Assembly (NCBI GenBank): GCA_017654935.2
Contig: CM065706.1
Coordinates: 15,920,559 to 15,984,558, forward strand
DNA: 64,000 bases
DNA from: Phymorhynchus buccinoides
Taxonomy: Eukaryota > Mollusca > Gastropoda > Neogastropoda > Raphitomidae
Direction of reading: 5' to 3'
Shown here: positions 61,284 to 64,000 of the stretch, in pieces
How the letters are laid out: each line of letters opens with the position of its first letter
How positions within the stretch are numbered: the stretch's first letter is position 1
Notes under the pieces: generated by a model
What the model saw: the letters and a program-made list of their open reading frames with translations, nothing else
Database searches by the model: none
What the model was told of the DNA's origin: nothing
Program-made: the position numbers and the translations under genes

Positions 61284-61345
61284 GAAAATAATAATAAATG
61301 TAGCTTGTATAGCGCATTTCAATGGCAAGCCATCCTCAGAGCGCT
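61284..61345 (-). repeat. SINE/retroelement tail, reverse strand
   Basis: AATAATAATAAATGTAGC, TATAGCGCATTTC and AGCGCTTCACAAAA form a common invertebrate repeat end, related to 23337-23400. Followed by (CA)n at 61376-61419. Confidence 0.5.
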
Positions 61346-61371
61346 TCACAAAAGTTAACGTAAAACGTAAC

Positions 61372-61422
<51 letters not shown>

Positions 61423-61499
61423 GCTCATAGGGTTCCTTTCTTTTTCTAATCAATCAAGCAGTATTGCTTTGAAAATGATGCATACAGATTTTAATGAAA

Positions 61500-61905
61500 T
61501 CTTGGTAACGGTCAAGATGTGCCACCCCCCCCCCCCCCTCTACATTTCTCGGTTAATTGTATTTTTCCGTTATTGCCTTTCTTACCATACATAAAGCTGT
61601 AGTTTAGGAAAAATTTTTAGCTAATAACCTTTTTGGAATACTAACCCTATCCCTTAGCCTAACCCTAGTACCCCCCACCCTATAAGAAGGAAAAACGCAA
61701 CGAACCATAACTGACAAATCGCGGTGTACTGCAGTACATAGTGGGGGGTAGGGGTAGGTTTAGGGATAGGGTTAGTATTCCAAAAAGGTTATTAGCTAAA
61801 AATGTTCCTAAAATACAGCTTTATGTATGGTAAGAAAGGCAAAAACGGAACAATAGAATTAACCGAGAAATGCAGGGGGGTGGCACATCTTTACCTTTAC
61901 CGAAA
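61500..61905. mobile_element. Long foldback MITE
   Basis: Left arm includes AAGATGTGCCACCCC, ACCATACATAAAGCTGTA and GGAATACTAACCCTATCCC. The right arm carries their inverses. About 400 bp with a stem near 170 bp. Telomere-like CCTAACCC/GGGTTAG words are part of the stem. Confidence 0.85.
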
Positions 61906-62380
61906 TCTTGTTTACAGTTAGGCCGTGCACACATTAGACGCAGAAACCTCATATGCTTATCAAATCAATCAATCAAATCAAAACATCTATTATCTCTGAA
62001 AAGAGAAATTGCGTCCAGGTGCCACAATTATAACAGACATTGACATTAAACATACAATAAAATACATTGAACGGTTATAATATCGCAAAGAAGATTAAAG
62101 GTACAGAGCACACATGCATTAAAATATTTACAAGGTTAATAAAAACTCAGAAATAAAAACAATAGTTTTTTTAACAAACAATCATAATTTAAAATGCAAC
62201 AAAATGTATGATATATAATTGAACAAAGACCAAAATCACAGTCAGAAAAGTATTGCACCCATTCAGGGTACACTCTCTATTTCAACCCACTCCCCTCCCC
62301 TCCCATACACTCACACTTTACTTATCCGCAAAGAAAGTAAGAAAATAAGCGGATGGGATAAGCTCATTCCTTTGTTACTT

Positions 62381-62784
62381 ACAGTCAAACCTCTTTTATA
62401 AGACCCTCTGTCCCCCGTGGGGATACAGGAGAATCTTTTGTATATAGTTCCCCCACTTTCTGGAAGTTTTGTGCTTGTAGCTTACTCTAATCTGTCACTC
62501 TTTGACTCTGCCTTTTCCCTTTGCTTACTGTCTACTATATTTCTGCCTTACCGGTTCTTTCTTTCTGCATGACGCATCTGTGCTCATAATTGACAGGAAA
62601 TTGAGCGATCGAAGAAGAAGACACTGTTAAAAGACCTCATTTAACTTGAGACTTTTTTTTTTAACAGATTAATGTACCTTACTATATTTTATGTCTAAAA
62701 CTGACCTATGTTATAAGACCCCTCCGATTTTAGACCAATTTATTCTGACTTTTTGGAAGTCTTACATATAGAGGTTTGACTGTA
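62381..62784. mobile_element. MITE with mariner/pogo-like TIRs
   Basis: Ends ACAGTCAAACCTCTTTTATA and TATAGAGGTTTGACTGTA, with a possible TA target site. CAGTCAAACCTC ends are typical of Tc1/mariner and pogo-type elements. About 404 bp without transposase. The interior matches 5720-6040. Confidence 0.75.
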
Positions 62785-63153
62785 TTTGGGAATAAGCGCA
62801 TGAAGTTTTCGCATCTAATGTGTGCACAGCCTTAAGGATTCTTGATTTCCCCCCATAAACCAATCTATTTGTTAATCTTGAAGGAGACCACTTAATAAAA
62901 ATTAACAATATCTATGATGTTGAACTCTTTACACTACCAGAACAAAAATGCAGAGGGAGATCGATTTTACAAATTCCTGTGAATGAAGGTGACAATTCTG
63001 TTCATTCAAATGTGAAAGGCCTTTTCCTTGGATGACACCCTAACCTCCCCCGCACCCCTTGGGAGTAATTATATGGGGCCATAGGTGAGTAAGTAAAGTT
63101 GCTGACTCGAACCAATCAACTCAATATACTGATCACTTTACTAAAGAAACTTG

Positions 63154-63500
63154 ACACCAGCCACTGTGGCGCAGTGGTAACGTCACAGACTGGTGGCTGA
63201 GAGGTCTTGGGTTGGAATCACGTCAGAGGCGAGGTTTTTTTCGGTCCTGGACCGACTCCTACACAGAGTGAGTGGCTATGGGCTCAATGGGAAGACAAAC
63301 CATGCAGTCGAGCTTCATCCGCGTAATGGATGTGATTCTGACTATTGCTCTTATTTTATGACCAATACTGCAGGTGTCTGTAGTTCTCAGGCCTGGTTAA
63401 CGCTGGGACATCATGAAAGGAAGCGTCAAGTACAGCCCTGTCACATAGTCTCAGACTGATACGTAACTCCATAGCATCATCATAGTCATCCGCCTCATTT
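63154..63500 (+). mobile_element. tRNA-derived SINE
   Basis: The head has an A box-like TGGCGCAGTGGTAACG and a B box-like GGTTGGAATCA 30-odd bp later, the polymerase III promoter layout of tRNA-derived SINEs. Body includes GAGTGAGTGGCTATGGGCTC. Tail ends near ATCATCAACAACAAAAATG. It is not a functional tRNA because no acceptor stem closes. Confidence 0.7.
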
Positions 63501-64000
63501 CCATCAATCATCAACAACAAAAATGTCTCAAATTATGTGGCTTTGCATGCCCTGCTCTCATACTCATAGTGACCTCGGTTTCGATTTCCAATGCAGTCTA
63601 AACCTTGATGCGTTTGGGTTAAAGTCATGGGGATCAGTATAACCTGGGCAGCTGTCTGTGGACGCTCATGGTGGCACCCTCAGAGGAGGACCTCACAACA
63701 AACAAACGTGACTAAAACAATAATGTCCTCAGTTGGGGGGGGGGGCTTAGTAGGTGGTGTCCTGCGTATGTTAGCTCAGAACAGGCTCCACTGAACTCCA
63801 CCGAAGTGACTCAGCAGCAGTGCAATGTCTCCTGTGTTGGTTGCCTGCTGACGGCCTAACATAGATTTGCTCCCCGTGGACTGCTGATTTCGGATTCTGT
63901 GATCTGACAAGCCAAGATGTGGCAGCGAGCTGGGATTCAGAATGAGCGACGTGGTAGCAATGCCTCTGTACATTCCAGAAGATGGGACGGCAGCAAATGA
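63501..64000. other. Non-coding, possible further SINE-like sequence
   Basis: 63540-63715 has a CGGTTTCGATTTCC word resembling a B box and a CAACAAACAAAC tail, perhaps a second, diverged SINE. Not certain. Confidence 0.35.

Noticed and set aside
63160..63235. tRNA gene
   Set aside because: A and B box-like motifs are present but no cloverleaf closes, and the body continues as a SINE.

Overview
This is eukaryotic DNA: AT-rich introns, GT-AG splice sites, long CT/CA/poly-G simple repeats, a tRNA-derived SINE, many terminal-inverted-repeat (TIR) elements and no operons. Repeat style suggests a marine invertebrate, perhaps a mollusc or gastropod, but that is an impression and no sequence search was possible.

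One plus-strand gene fills the window from about 717 to 54182. It encodes a C2H2 zinc-finger protein that I do not recognise by name. The inferred coding exons are 717-823 (ATG at 733), 4366-4565 (Ala/Pro/Gln-rich), 8703-8813 and 12284-12398 (fingers 1 and 2), twenty 84-nt exons between 16219 and 47998, 48747-48854 (last finger), 51023-51165, 52467-52639 and 53342-54182 (Gln-rich C-terminus, stop 54180-54182). All phases agree. Using every exon gives 3462 nt, or 1153 residues and 23 fingers. Using only one array cassette plus the 47915-47998 exon gives 649 residues.

The striking part is the run of twenty exons, called C1 to C20 here. Each is exactly 84 nt, enters and leaves in phase 1, and encodes exactly one 28-residue finger repeat. 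All have an intact AG acceptor, an intact GT donor, both zinc-ligand pairs and no stop. Any subset, in order, keeps the frame. The recognition helix is almost invariant (Q-1, Q2, H3, K/R6), with a few single-position changes. The outer cassettes C1, C18 and C19 keep a proline-containing linker. The inner ones (C2-C17) carry a derived linker (Arg-Ala in most), and C5-C6 and C7-C8 form a recent segmental duplication. Whether the fingers are all joined, skipped or chosen exclusively cannot be told from DNA alone.

Upstream of C1, the acceptor plus the first half of the finger exon has been amplified into a 64-65 bp minisatellite with eight donor-less decoys. A 2.3 kb TIR element has inserted into it. 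The introns hold several TIR families: CAGACCTGTTTACC elements with 6-bp target duplications, TTAA-flanked piggyBac-like elements, and TACCGTATTTTACGG elements. They also hold long foldbacks, minisatellites and a G tract of about 125 nt. Downstream of the stop are possible 3' UTR, a LINE C-terminal remnant, foldbacks, a mariner/pogo-like MITE and a SINE. No other convincing protein gene was found on either strand.
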